This document shows, in pieces, positions 33,243-41,516 of a stretch of DNA of 64,000 bases. This stretch comes from Micromonospora zamorensis (lineage in GTDB: Bacteria > Actinomycetota > Actinomycetes > Mycobacteriales > Micromonosporaceae). Numbering within the stretch: position 1 is the stretch's first letter; each line of letters starts with the position of its first letter. Under the pieces are notes generated by a model. The model was not told the DNA's origin, did no database searches, and saw only the letters and a program-made list of their open reading frames with translations. The stretch covers positions 3,844,001 through 3,908,000 of the forward strand of contig NZ_LT607755.1 in NCBI RefSeq assembly GCF_900090275.1, in the 5' to 3' direction. Both the position numbers and the translations under genes were made by a program.

Positions 33243-33818
33243 ATGATTTCCCGAGAACGTTTCGCGGGTTGGTACCGAAACCGCTATGTGTGGGTTGCGG
33301 TGATCCTGCTGGTGGTGTCGGCCGGCGCGGTCATACTGCTCAACCGGGCCGACCCGGAGGCGAAGCCGGCCGATCTGCAGGGGCAGATCATGGCTCGGAT
33401 GCGTACCACGCTCGAACAGGCGGACCCGGGGCAGCACAATCACGCCGGACACACTGCCCAGCAGGTGACCACCGAGAAGCCGGCAGTGATCTGCGGGGTC
33501 CGCGTCTACGGCTACGAGCCGGCCAAGGTCAGCGCGCTTGCCGACGTGCGGACGGTCTATGGCTTCCACCTCTGCGGGGTCGCCGAGCAGAAGCGCCCCT
33601 GGGACGTGGCGGTCAAGCTGGCCGGCCCCGTGATCATGGACATGTCCACCGAACCTCCGGGCATCCAGGTGGTCGAGGCGACCGCCGACGTCATGTTCAC
33701 CGACCGGCTGCGCGAGATGTTCCCGGAGAAGTACGCGGAGTTGGCGCTCAAGGAGGCGCTGACCGACTCGGAAATGGCCGACCAACGCCGCCGGTACGAC
33801 GCCGCAGCCGGGCTCTGA
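33243..33818 (+). CDS. membrane-anchored protein of unknown function
   Basis: A 191-aa protein with one transmembrane helix (YVWVAVILLVVSAGAVILL, residues about 15-33) and an exported C-terminal domain with two cysteines (VICGVR and HLCGVA) that could form a disulfide. A histidine-rich stretch (GQHNHAGHT) precedes the domain. No family is recognised. GTGAGAAG lies just upstream of the ATG. It converges with the anti-sigma kinase gene (3-nt gap). Confidence 0.65.
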   Translation: MISRERFAGWYRNRYVWVAVILLVVSAGAVILLNRADPEAKPADLQGQIMARMRTTLEQADPGQHNHAGHTAQQVTTEKPAVICGVRVYGYEPAKVSALADVRTVYGFHLCGVAEQKRPWDVAVKLAGPVIMDMSTEPPGIQVVEATADVMFTDRLREMFPEKYAELALKEALTDSEMADQRRRYDAAAGL

Positions 33819-33821
33819 AGG

Positions 33822-34259
33822 CTATGCGAAAGTGCCGCTGGTGCGTGCCGCGATGCGAATGGTGGTCCCCGCGGGTCCGCTGACGACGAGGAGGTAGTCG
33901 GCCATCTGCCCGACCACCCACAGGCCCATACCTCCCGTTTCGGACAGGGGTGGTCGCTCGGTGCGCGGAAGGTAGTGCGCGGTGTTGAAGCCCGGCCCGT
34001 GGTCGGTGACTTCACAGGTGAGCTGGCCATCCACGAGCAGGCGTAGGCCACCTCTGCCGCCCCCGTGCCGAATCACGTTGATCATCAGTTCGTTGACCGC
34101 AGTGACCCAGTTCTCGATCTCGTCGTGGCCGAGGCCGCACCGGCGGCTGGCGGCCTCAACCTCGCGTCGGACGCGGGTCAGGTCGGCGAGGGTGAACGAC
34201 GTCGAGAGCAGCGGCTTCCTGGCGGAGAGAGCGTGGTGGCCGAGCGGTGGGTTCGCCAC
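33822..34259 (-). CDS. anti-sigma-factor-type serine kinase (HATPase)
   Basis: A 145-aa GHKL ATPase: NELMINVIRHGGG is the N box, EVTDHGPGF the G1 box and ETGGMGLWVVGQMADYL the G2 region. Proteins like RsbW/SpoIIAB bind a sigma factor or phosphorylate a STAS anti-anti-sigma protein. GTG at 34259 has GGGAGGAAG before it, better than the longer reading from 34415. It is divergent from a SpoIIE-type phosphatase, its natural opponent; no STAS gene is adjacent. Confidence 0.87.
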   Translation of the reverse strand: MANPPLGHHALSARKPLLSTSFTLADLTRVRREVEAASRRCGLGHDEIENWVTAVNELMINVIRHGGGRGGLRLLVDGQLTCEVTDHGPGFNTAHYLPRTERPPLSETGGMGLWVVGQMADYLLVVSGPAGTTIRIAARTSGTFA

Positions 34260-34438
34260 TGCTTCCCTCCCTGTCGGACGCGGAGCCGGTGAGCTTGTCG
34301 ATGGCACGAGGAGGACAGCTCTCCGGAACGGTTCGCCGGACGAACAATGCATCGATGTGACATGGGAAGATACCCCACCCCGGCGGCGCAACACTGTTGA
34401 TCTCGCTGCTGGCATGCTGTCGGCGGCGTGCCGGCGTC

Positions 34439-34444
34439 TAGGCT
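34439..34444 (+). promoter_or_regulatory. -10 element of a leaderless promoter (SpoIIE gene)
   Basis: TAGGCT ends 6 nt before the GTG at 34451, same arrangement as at 30743 and 38075. Confidence 0.4.
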
Positions 34445-34450
34445 GCCTGC

Positions 34451-35671
34451 GTGGCCCACGCCGAGCTGATGACGAATGACGAGCGGCTGCGTCGTATCGA
34501 GGCGATCACCGATGCCGCCCTGTCGGGGCTGCACGTCGCCGAGTTGCTCGACGAGCTGTTGGAACGGGTCCGGGACCTGCTCAAGGTCGACACCGCCACC
34601 ATCCTGCTGCTGGACGAACACACCGGCGAGCTCGTCGCGACAGCGGCAAAAGGCCTGGAGGAAGAGGTACGTCGCGGTTTCCGCCTCCGGGTCGGACGCG
34701 GCTTCGCCGGGCGAGTGGCGGCGACACGTGCGCCGGTCACGATCCATGACGTCACGCCCGACGACGTGGTCAATCCCGTCCTGCTCGCCACGGGCGTACG
34801 TGCTCTGCTCGGCGTGCCCATGCTCGTCAACGGCGACCTCGTCGGCGTACTGCACGTCGGCTCCCTGGCCCTGCGGCGGTTCGGTCCCGACGACGTGCGG
34901 CTGTTGCAGCTGGTTGCCGATCGCGCCAGCCTCGCGGGTCGGGCCCGAGCGCAGGTCCTCGACCGGCAGGCAGCGCTGGCCCTGCAACGTAGCCTGCTGC
35001 CCGGCCGACTACCCGACATCCCCGGCCTGGACCTGGCCGCCCGGTACGTGCCCGGCCACGACCTGGGCATTGGTGGCGACTGGTACGACGTGTTCACGTT
35101 GCCCTCGGGTTGGCTGGGCGCCGTCATCGGCGACGTCTCGGGCCACGGACTGCCTTCCGCCGTCGTCATGGGACGCATCCGCAGCGCGCTGCGCGCCTAC
35201 GCCCTCGATTCCGACGATCCCGCCCAAGCGCTGACATCCCTCGACCGCAAGATCCACCATTTCGAAGCGGGCACCCTCACCACCGCCGTCTACGCCCTGA
35301 TCACACCCGATCGCACGAGGGTGCACCTCTCCTCCGCCGGCCACCTGCCACCGCTGCTGGCTGTCCCCGGCCGTCCCACCGCGCTCGTCAACCTGACGGT
35401 GGACCGGCCACTTGGTGTGGGCCGACCATCAGCCACTCGCCGCAACACCGTGCTGGACCTACCGCCGGGCGCGGCGCTCATCTTCTACACCGACGGACTG
35501 ATCGAACGCCGCACCGAACTGATCGACACCGGGATCGAGCGCCTCGCCGACGCCGTACGGTCCGGGCCAGCCGAGGCGTTGTGCGACCACATCATGGCCA
35601 CAACCGCGGAGGAGCACCCCAACGACGACATCGCCCTCCTGGTCATCCGGCGCCAGCCACCGCCGGATTGA
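34451..35671 (+). CDS. GAF-SpoIIE PP2C phosphatase
   Basis: A 406-aa regulator. Residues about 15-170 are a GAF domain (ITDAALSGLHVAELLDELLERV, FAGRVAATRAPVTIHDV, LLGVPMLVNGDLVGVLHVG). A linker helix with LQRSLLPGRLPDIPG leads to the SpoIIE PP2C domain (about 195-400): GGDWYDVF, VIGDVSGHGLPSAVVMGR, SSAGHLPPLL, LIFYTDGLIERR and DDIALLVIR, keeping all metal-binding Asp residues. It should dephosphorylate a STAS protein after sensing through GAF. Divergent from a matching anti-sigma kinase, so they form a partner switch. Confidence 0.92.
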   Translation: MAHAELMTNDERLRRIEAITDAALSGLHVAELLDELLERVRDLLKVDTATILLLDEHTGELVATAAKGLEEEVRRGFRLRVGRGFAGRVAATRAPVTIHDVTPDDVVNPVLLATGVRALLGVPMLVNGDLVGVLHVGSLALRRFGPDDVRLLQLVADRASLAGRARAQVLDRQAALALQRSLLPGRLPDIPGLDLAARYVPGHDLGIGGDWYDVFTLPSGWLGAVIGDVSGHGLPSAVVMGRIRSALRAYALDSDDPAQALTSLDRKIHHFEAGTLTTAVYALITPDRTRVHLSSAGHLPPLLAVPGRPTALVNLTVDRPLGVGRPSATRRNTVLDLPPGAALIFYTDGLIERRTELIDTGIERLADAVRSGPAEALCDHIMATTAEEHPNDDIALLVIRRQPPPD

Positions 35672-35753
35672 GCCGCTCGGGCAACCGTCGGCCACCTCCG
35701 CAGGGTCACGATGCCCTGATCAGGTGCGCTGCTGCGTAAGGGCTGCCGTCGGG

Positions 35754-36524
35754 CTACCGGGGCAACGGGTGGCCGGTCCGATCAGAACGCAGCGAGCGCA
35801 GCGCCTCCACCACGGCGTCGGGTGCCCGCAACGGCACGAAATGGTCGGCGCCGGGTATCCGCACAAGGCGGCACCCGGGAATGCGTCGCGCGGCCTCGAC
35901 GCAGGCCGGGACGAACGACTGGCGCTCGAGATCGCCGAGCAGCAGCACGCAGGGGGTGGCCACACTTTCCAGCCGGGACCACGCGTCGCCGTCATCGGTG
36001 AAGGCTTCGCCCCAGTTGAGCCAGAACCGAACCGCCGAGCGCAGCAGATCGACGACGAGCGGATCTCGGCCGGCGCGGGCCCATCGGGCGATGCCCTGTT
36101 CGAGGAAGATCTCCGGGTCGGAGCTGTCCGGCTCGTCGTCGGGATCGTGGGCGGGCGGGGCGCCAGAGATGCCGGGGCAGGCCAGCACCATCCCGCGGAC
36201 CCGATCCGGCTCGGCGAGGGCGAGGTCGAGCGCGGTGCCGCCGCCCATGCTGCAACCGGCGAACAACGCCGGCCCGACCTCGAGCCGATCGAGCACCCGA
36301 CGCAGGTCGTCCAGCCGGGAGAACCGCCCGGCCGGCGGTGCTGAGCGCGCGAAGCCCCGCACGTCGTACCGGATCAACCGGTGCTGCCCGGCGAGCCGCT
36401 CCCACACCGGGTCCCAGATGCGAGAGTCGCCAACGCCCGGATGCAGCAGCACGACGGGCGGAAGGCCACCCCCGGTGTCCTGGGCCCACACGGACCCCTC
36501 ACCCACGTCGATGAACTGATCCAC
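35754..36524 (-). CDS. alpha/beta-hydrolase
   Basis: A 256-aa hydrolase: VVLLHPGVGDSRIWDPVWERL (oxyanion region HPG), nucleophile Ser in FAGCSMGGGTAL (near residue 92), Asp in VLLLGDLERQSFV, and His in PGADHFVPL. Resembles 3-oxoadipate enol-lactonase and haloperoxidase-like enzymes but lacks diagnostic substrate features. GTG start at 36524 with GGAG upstream. Apparently single gene; ends near the SpoIIE gene without a visible hairpin. Confidence 0.87.
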   Translation of the reverse strand: MDQFIDVGEGSVWAQDTGGGLPPVVLLHPGVGDSRIWDPVWERLAGQHRLIRYDVRGFARSAPPAGRFSRLDDLRRVLDRLEVGPALFAGCSMGGGTALDLALAEPDRVRGMVLACPGISGAPPAHDPDDEPDSSDPEIFLEQGIARWARAGRDPLVVDLLRSAVRFWLNWGEAFTDDGDAWSRLESVATPCVLLLGDLERQSFVPACVEAARRIPGCRLVRIPGADHFVPLRAPDAVVEALRSLRSDRTGHPLPR

Positions 36525-36611
36525 GGCTCCGAGCCTTCCACAGTCGAGTGACGCACAGGTCAGCAGGCGGTTCGAGCGTGGATGACCAAATTCTGTGGTC
36601 GCGCCGGACTC

Positions 36612-37373
36612 CTACCGGGACGACCACCAGGTCGAGGCGGCGGTGACGGCGAACCCCAGGGACTCGTACAGCGGCTGGCCCAACCGGGAGGCGGTCAGCG
36701 TGACCGGCAGGTCCGCCATCGGAGCCAGGGACCCCAGCATGACCGCCCGCCCGACACCACGGGACCGGAACTCCGGTGCGGTTCCGACCCAGTAGTGACT
36801 GCCGAGCCCACCGTGCACGACGGTGACGCACACCCCGGCGATCTCGCCATCCAGGCTGGCGACGAACACGTCCACACCTGGTTGGTGGATCAACGCCGTC
36901 GGGAACATCTCGCCGGCCCGGTAGGGCACGAACCTGGCCAGCTCGAAAGCGGCAATCACGGTACGCTCCGCGGCTCGCAGGTCCTCCTCGCTTCGCAGCC
37001 GGATGACCGGCATCGCCGGCTCGGCCACGACGCCGGGCTGGCGCAGCATGACCGGCATCTGCCAGGAACGCATGTCGAAGTGGCGCAGATCCGTCGAGCT
37101 GAACGGGTCCTCGGCGTCCACCGGCCCGGTCGCCCGGGCTGCCAGTTCGGTGATCTCGGCCAGTTCCTCACGACGGAGGTCGGGCTCCTGGATCAGGATG
37201 CGCAGGCCCGCGCGCCCGTCGCCGACGACGGCGAGGAAGCCCCGCCGACGGAGCACCTCGTGGCCGCGGACCCGCCCGGTGGTGGCCCAGAAGGCAGCGG
37301 AGTTACGGGCCTGGCGCAGCGGCGCGTCGGAGGCGGACAGGGACCGGGCGCGTTCGTTCGCTTCTGTCGTCAT
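36612..37373 (-). CDS. GNAT-family N-acetyltransferase
   Basis: A 253-aa protein with an N-terminal ~130-residue region unlike the second half and a C-terminal GNAT fold: VIRLRSEEDLRAAERTVIAAF, ASLDGEIAGVCVTVV, and the acetyl-CoA motif VGTAPEFRSRGVGRAVMLGSL (near 205-225), closing with GQPLYESLGFAV. Two-half GNATs of this size are common in actinomycetes and often acetylate small molecules. ATG at 37373 follows GAAGGG. Function not assignable. Confidence 0.87.
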   Translation of the reverse strand: MTTEANERARSLSASDAPLRQARNSAAFWATTGRVRGHEVLRRRGFLAVVGDGRAGLRILIQEPDLRREELAEITELAARATGPVDAEDPFSSTDLRHFDMRSWQMPVMLRQPGVVAEPAMPVIRLRSEEDLRAAERTVIAAFELARFVPYRAGEMFPTALIHQPGVDVFVASLDGEIAGVCVTVVHGGLGSHYWVGTAPEFRSRGVGRAVMLGSLAPMADLPVTLTASRLGQPLYESLGFAVTAASTWWSSR

Positions 37374-37426
37374 GGCGGTAGTTGTCCCTTCGACGGGGTC
37401 TCGACTCGGCGCGTGACACGGCGGGG

Positions 37427-38047
37427 CTAGGCAAAACTGAGGCCGCCGGCCCGGACGCGTTTGAGTTCGGAGAAGGCCCCGCAGGAGGCGAGCAAATGGG
37501 CACCGTCGAAGACGCGCAGGGCCTCTTCCCCGCGCGGGATCGAGGTCAGTACGGGGCCGAAGAACGCCACGTCGTCGACCACGACCGTCGGGGTGCCGAG
37601 GTCCTCGCCCACGAGTTGCTGTGCGCGGGCGGTGCTCGCCCGCATCCGCGGGTCGACGTCGCTGCGATGGGCGGCCCCGGCCAGGTCGGCGGGAAGGCCC
37701 GCCTCGGCCAGGGCCGCCGGGACGACGGCGTCGAAATCCTTGTCGCCCCCGTTATGGATCCGGCGGCCGAGCGCCGCGTACAGACTCGCGAGGGCGGTGG
37801 GACCGTGTTCGGCGGAGACCGCCGTGCACACCCGCGCCGGCCCCCACGCCCGGTCGTTGAATTCGCGGTACCAGGGCTCCAGATCGCGATGCTCGTTGAT
37901 CACCGCGAGGCTCATCACCTCGAACCGCAGATCGATCGGACGCATCCGCGCCACCTCCACCAGCCAGCGCGAGGTGATCCAGGCGAACGGACAGGACGGG
38001 TCCACGTACGCCGTGACCGTCGACGCACGGTCAGAATTGTCTTCCAT
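37427..38047 (-). CDS. DsbA-family protein, mycothiol-dependent reductase type
   Basis: A 206-aa thioredoxin-fold protein with AYVDPSCPFAWITSRWL, the CPFAW redox motif at about residues 16-20, a helical insert, and LGTPTVVVDDVAFFGPVLTSIPRG carrying the cis-Pro. Length and motifs match the mycothiol-dependent nitroreductase/reductase Rv2466c (about 207 aa), which uses actinobacterial mycothiol to reduce stress compounds. The start at 38047 is chosen because a -10-like TAACTT ends 7 nt upstream (leaderless) and gives the family length; two upstream starts lie inside the operators. Divergent MarR gene shares two palindromes with it. Confidence 0.85.
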   Translation of the reverse strand: MEDNSDRASTVTAYVDPSCPFAWITSRWLVEVARMRPIDLRFEVMSLAVINEHRDLEPWYREFNDRAWGPARVCTAVSAEHGPTALASLYAALGRRIHNGGDKDFDAVVPAALAEAGLPADLAGAAHRSDVDPRMRASTARAQQLVGEDLGTPTVVVDDVAFFGPVLTSIPRGEEALRVFDGAHLLASCGAFSELKRVRAGGLSFA

Positions 38048-38056
38048 GGAAGGCAA
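38037..38056. promoter_or_regulatory. MarR operator 1
   Basis: TTGTCTTCCATGGAAGGCAA is a 20-bp palindrome with a single mismatched pair. It covers the start codon of the DsbA-family gene and its transcription start, 21 bp from operator 2 (two helical turns). Confidence 0.75.
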
Positions 38057-38057
38057 G

Positions 38058-38077
38058 TTACCTTCCATGGAAGGTAA
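38058..38077. promoter_or_regulatory. MarR operator 2
   Basis: TTACCTTCCATGGAAGGTAA is a perfect 20-bp palindrome. It overlaps the -10 elements of both divergent genes: TAACTT for the DsbA-type gene (38060..38055) and TAAGAT for the MarR gene (38075-38080). Confidence 0.8.
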
Positions 38078-38080
38078 GAT
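38075..38080 (+). promoter_or_regulatory. -10 element of a leaderless promoter (MarR gene)
   Basis: TAAGAT ends 6 nt before the GTG at 38087, overlapping operator 2, so the repressor would block its own transcription. Confidence 0.5.
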
Positions 38081-38086
38081 GCAACG

Positions 38087-38578
38087 GTGGATGACGACCG
38101 CATCACCCAGATCGTTGGTCAATGGCGACGCGAGCGACCAGACCTCGACCCCAGCCCGCTGCTGATCATCGGTCGGATCCAGCAGCTCGCCGTCGTGCTC
38201 GACGCAGCCCTGCGGCCGCCGTTCGCCGCGGCGGACCTCGGCAACGGTGAGTTCGACGTGCTCGCGGCGCTGCGTCGCGAGGGTGATCCGTACGCGCTCA
38301 CGGCCGGGCAGCTGAGCCAGCGGATGCTCGTCACCACCGGGGCGGTGACCAAGCGGGTGGACCGGTTGATCGCTCGAGGGCTCGTGTCACGCTCGGTGTT
38401 CGAATCCGACGCGCGCGGCCGGGTGGTGGCGTTGACCCCCGCCGGGATGACGTTGATCGACCAGCTGATCGAGGAGCATCTGGCCAATGAGGCGCGCATC
38501 CTGCGTGGTCTCACCGACAGCGACCGCGCAGCGCTCGAGCGCCTACTGGCGACGCTGACCCGCGCCGTGGGTGCCTGA
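38087..38578 (+). CDS. MarR-family repressor
   Basis: A 163-aa winged-helix regulator: AADLGNGEFDVLAALRREGDPYALTAGQLSQRML, the recognition helix TTGAVTKRVDRLIARGLV, and the wing SVFESDARGRVVALTPAG. No cysteine for redox sensing, so a ligand is likely. GTG start is leaderless-type. Divergent from a DsbA-family reductase, with two 20-bp operators between them, so it presumably represses both genes. Its 3' end overlaps the convergent fusion gene by 36 nt. Confidence 0.9.
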   Translation: MDDDRITQIVGQWRRERPDLDPSPLLIIGRIQQLAVVLDAALRPPFAAADLGNGEFDVLAALRREGDPYALTAGQLSQRMLVTTGAVTKRVDRLIARGLVSRSVFESDARGRVVALTPAGMTLIDQLIEEHLANEARILRGLTDSDRAALERLLATLTRAVGA

Positions 38579-40117
38579 GTGCGAGCCCTCTGACTCGTTC
38601 CAGGGCCGGTGGGCGACGGTGAGGATGTGGGTCGTCGGCCAGTCGAGGGGCTGGCCATCGAGGTCGGCGAGAGAGGCGACCGGTGCGATCCGGTTGTCGA
38701 TCACCCACTCGTTGCGGACGGCGGTGCAGGCAGGACCGATCTCGAAGCCCGCTTCGGTCAGCAGTGTCGTCCACTCGGCGAAACTGAGGCCACAGAACTG
38801 TTCCTTCGTCTCGGAGAGCCAGTTGTCGGTGTAGTCCTTGCGGGTCAGGTAGTCCATCGCGGAGCCCAGCTCAAGCCGCACCGAGCCGTCGGGCAGCGCC
38901 TCGTAGTCGAAGGGGAACGCGAAGTCGACAGCGAACTGATCCAGCCGTGCCCGCGTCGACAGTCCGCCGACATACCGCCTGACCTCGGCGGAGTCGAGGC
39001 TGGCGAGGTCCCGGTGCGGCGATGCCGGGTTGTCGCCGTCATCCGCCACGAGTCGCAGGATCACCGGACGGTGGGGATCGTCCGGGCCACACACGTCGCT
39101 GTTGATCCAGACGCCACCGGGCACGGTGTGGTCGTGGATGCGGCGGGCGAACTGCAACAGTGACTCCCGCTGCCGCCCGTACGACCAGATCTCATGGGTC
39201 AGCGCGAAGGTGAGGGTGGTGTCCACCGACCGGTCCTTGAAGACCGCGCCACCGAGGACGTTCCGGTGGAAGAAGTACACGTTGGCGTTGCGGAACACGC
39301 CCTGCGCCTTCTTGTGCAGGCACTCCTGAAAGAGGTGTCGGGCGACCTCGACGCCAATGAGGTCACTCTCGTGCAGGCCGGTCTCCCGGTCGGCCAACTC
39401 CAGGACCGCCCCGGCGCCACAGCCGATATCCACGATCCGACCGGGTTGCACGTACTGCCGGACGGCGTCCCACTTGCGCTCGGCGGCGCCGGCGAAGGCC
39501 TCCACGTAGGTCCGGTAGTCGCGGGTGACGGTAAGGCCACCCTCGTCGCCGACGAGGGGGTCGTTGACCACCATCCGGATCTCGTCGACCAGTCGGTAGC
39601 GCTCGAAGACGTCGATCGTCGCCGGGTGCGTCAGCTTGCGCCACGTGTCGTCGCCAGCGGCCAGGCGCAGCAGGACATCCCAGGGCCGTTCGGGCGTGGT
39701 ACGCAGCTCCGGGTCGGCCTCGACCTGCGCGATGGTGAAACCGAGCCGCTCGTACAGCTTGGCGACCTGCGGCGTCGAGCATGCCACCAGGGTGTCGGCA
39801 GGAGTCAGTTCGAGTCCGGTGGCTACCGCGATGTTCTTGAGGGTCACCTCGGCGAAGGCATCGGTGTACGCGGTGTCGAAGATCGGCACGACCATCGACC
39901 GCAGCCCGCTCAGCACGCTGAATCGCTCGATCGCGGCCTCCCGCCGGTGGTACGGGACCGGATTGCGCTTGGTGTTCTCGTGGTTGGCGGAGGTCACCGC
40001 CCAGACGATCGTGACAGCGCCGTCCTCGGCGAGCCGCCGCAGGTAGTCAGCCTGGAAGCAGGTCAGCAGGTGATGGCGCCCCGGAAAGAGCACGAAGCGG
40101 GTGGACGGGCCAGCCAT
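38543..40117 (-). CDS. nucleotidyltransferase-like and SAM methyltransferase fusion
   Basis: A 524-aa two-domain protein. Residues 1-165 look like a HIGH-type nucleotidyltransferase (FVLFPGRHHLLTCFQADYLRRL with the HxxLxxxH-like stretch, then TIVWAVTSANHENTKRNP and FDTAYTDAFAEVTL). Residues about 210-370 are a class I methyltransferase with VDIGCGAGAVLELAD (motif I), GVEVARHLF and HEIWSYGRQRESLLQFAR. The C terminus carries FCGLSFAEWTTLLTEAGFEI. The order suggests activation and methylation of one nucleotide or sugar substrate, but I do not know a named enzyme like it. The start is ATG 40117 (GGGGTGACC before it). Confidence 0.7.
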   Translation of the reverse strand: MAGPSTRFVLFPGRHHLLTCFQADYLRRLAEDGAVTIVWAVTSANHENTKRNPVPYHRREAAIERFSVLSGLRSMVVPIFDTAYTDAFAEVTLKNIAVATGLELTPADTLVACSTPQVAKLYERLGFTIAQVEADPELRTTPERPWDVLLRLAAGDDTWRKLTHPATIDVFERYRLVDEIRMVVNDPLVGDEGGLTVTRDYRTYVEAFAGAAERKWDAVRQYVQPGRIVDIGCGAGAVLELADRETGLHESDLIGVEVARHLFQECLHKKAQGVFRNANVYFFHRNVLGGAVFKDRSVDTTLTFALTHEIWSYGRQRESLLQFARRIHDHTVPGGVWINSDVCGPDDPHRPVILRLVADDGDNPASPHRDLASLDSAEVRRYVGGLSTRARLDQFAVDFAFPFDYEALPDGSVRLELGSAMDYLTRKDYTDNWLSETKEQFCGLSFAEWTTLLTEAGFEIGPACTAVRNEWVIDNRIAPVASLADLDGQPLDWPTTHILTVAHRPWNESEGSHSGTHGAGQRRQ

Positions 40118-40244
40118 GGTCACCCCACGTTGTCCGGGCCGATGTGCGGCCCGCGATCATAACGGGAGGCTTGTTGCGGTCATCCGCCCGGGACGGCGAC
40201 GACGCCGTTGCGCAGCTGTGACCGACGTGGCGCGGGGCGGCGCC

Positions 40245-41429
40245 TCAGCACGAGCCGTTGACCTGGCTGGCCGATCCGGTGTACAGGTACGCGTCGGGGA
40301 CCCAGCTGCCGTCGGTCAGCTTGTTCCACAGGGTGCTGGCGCCCCAGCGGCCGGTCAGACTGGTGCCGTTCGACGAGCAGGCGATGCTCGCTGTGGCACC
40401 GTCCGCGAGCGAGCCGACGACGCCGTACCCGGTGCCCGGCCCGGACCGCCGGCTGATCGACGTGCCGCCGTTGCTGTCGACGATTCCCTGGGTGAAGCCG
40501 AGTGCGCCGTAGTTGTAGAGCGCCCCGCCGACGTAGACGCGTTTCGAGCCGTGCAGCGCGGAGCCCTCGTAGGCCGTGCTGCCCTCTCTCGGCACCCACT
40601 TGCCCAGGTTGTGGGTCGCGATCGCCACGTAGGCGCTGTTCTGCCGGAGCCCCAGGTGCACGTGCCGGCTGCTGGCACTCCCGCCGCAGGTGATGTCGGT
40701 GCCGGTGTCGCCGAGGTAGGTGCCCGCCGAGACGGACGCGCCGTCGACGTTGATGTTGTTCCAGAGGTGGTAGTAGTCCGTGGCGTACCCCCGGTCGTGG
40801 ATCACCCGGATCCAGCCCTTGCACATCGTGTACGCGGTGCCGGCGCGCACGGCCAGCACCCGCTGGTCACCGCCTTGGAGATCGATCGAGCTGAACGGTC
40901 GCGGGGAGCCCGACCAGCCGTGCGGGCCACCTCGCAGGGTCCAGGACTGGCCGACGGTGAACGGCAGGCGCATGCCGGTGCGGAAGTCTCCGTTGGCGGC
41001 CAGGGTGCCGGGGGCCGTGAAAGCGGCCATTTCCTGTCGGGGGACGACGGAGGCGGGCGCGGCCGCGGTCAGTTCGGCGAAGGTGGCCTCCCCCTCGAAG
41101 GCGACCTGCCAGTCGCCGCGCTGGTGGCGGGCGACGAAGATCCAGCCGGACGGGTAGAGCCCTTCCTCCTGCGGAGCGACGAGCACCGCGGTGCCGAATG
41201 CCCAGGCCCGGCCGTCCCGGCGGGTGACTGTCACCCGGGTGTCCGCCGGACCGGCGGCGCGGGCTCCCTGGCCCGCCGCGACCGCGGCCTCCTCGAGCAG
41301 CCTGTGCTGCACGGCGATCGTGACGTCATTGGCCGGCGCGGCGTGGGCGCCGCTCGGCACGGTGCTGATCATGGTGGCAACGAGCAGCATCGCCGTGGCG
41401 GTACCGAGCCAGCGTTGAGTAATGATCAT
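40245..41429 (-). CDS. secreted M23 metallopeptidase with SH3-like domain
   Basis: A 394-aa exported protein. A signal peptide ends near GAHA (residue 30). Residues 31-150 form a prodomain-like region. The peptidase has the zinc ligands of the M23 (LasA/lysostaphin) family: GGPHGWSG (His near 169), FSSIDLQ (Asp near 182) and SRHVHLGLR (HxH near 257). The C-terminal SH3-like domain (about 310-394) has GPGTGYGVVGSLADGATASIAC, a cell-wall-binding type. It probably cleaves peptidoglycan crossbridges. ATG at 41429 follows GGAGAGG. The promoter region has a direct repeat at 41461-41485. Confidence 0.87.
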   Translation of the reverse strand: MIITQRWLGTATAMLLVATMISTVPSGAHAAPANDVTIAVQHRLLEEAAVAAGQGARAAGPADTRVTVTRRDGRAWAFGTAVLVAPQEEGLYPSGWIFVARHQRGDWQVAFEGEATFAELTAAAPASVVPRQEMAAFTAPGTLAANGDFRTGMRLPFTVGQSWTLRGGPHGWSGSPRPFSSIDLQGGDQRVLAVRAGTAYTMCKGWIRVIHDRGYATDYYHLWNNINVDGASVSAGTYLGDTGTDITCGGSASSRHVHLGLRQNSAYVAIATHNLGKWVPREGSTAYEGSALHGSKRVYVGGALYNYGALGFTQGIVDSNGGTSISRRSGPGTGYGVVGSLADGATASIACSSNGTSLTGRWGASTLWNKLTDGSWVPDAYLYTGSASQVNGSC

Positions 41430-41460
41430 GTCCTCTCCAGAGGGGGTTGAGAGGCTGATG

Positions 41461-41485
41461 TATACCGCAGGACGCTATACCGCAG
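41461..41485. repeat. 10-bp direct repeat upstream of the M23 peptidase
   Basis: TATACCGCAG occurs at 41461-41470 and 41476-41485, 15 bp apart, with TAGACA on the minus strand further upstream as a possible -35. Direct repeats of this kind can bind a response regulator. Only observed, no regulator known. Confidence 0.4.
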
Positions 41486-41516
41486 ATCGATCTTTGTCTA
41501 TGAGAGGGAGGGCGCG

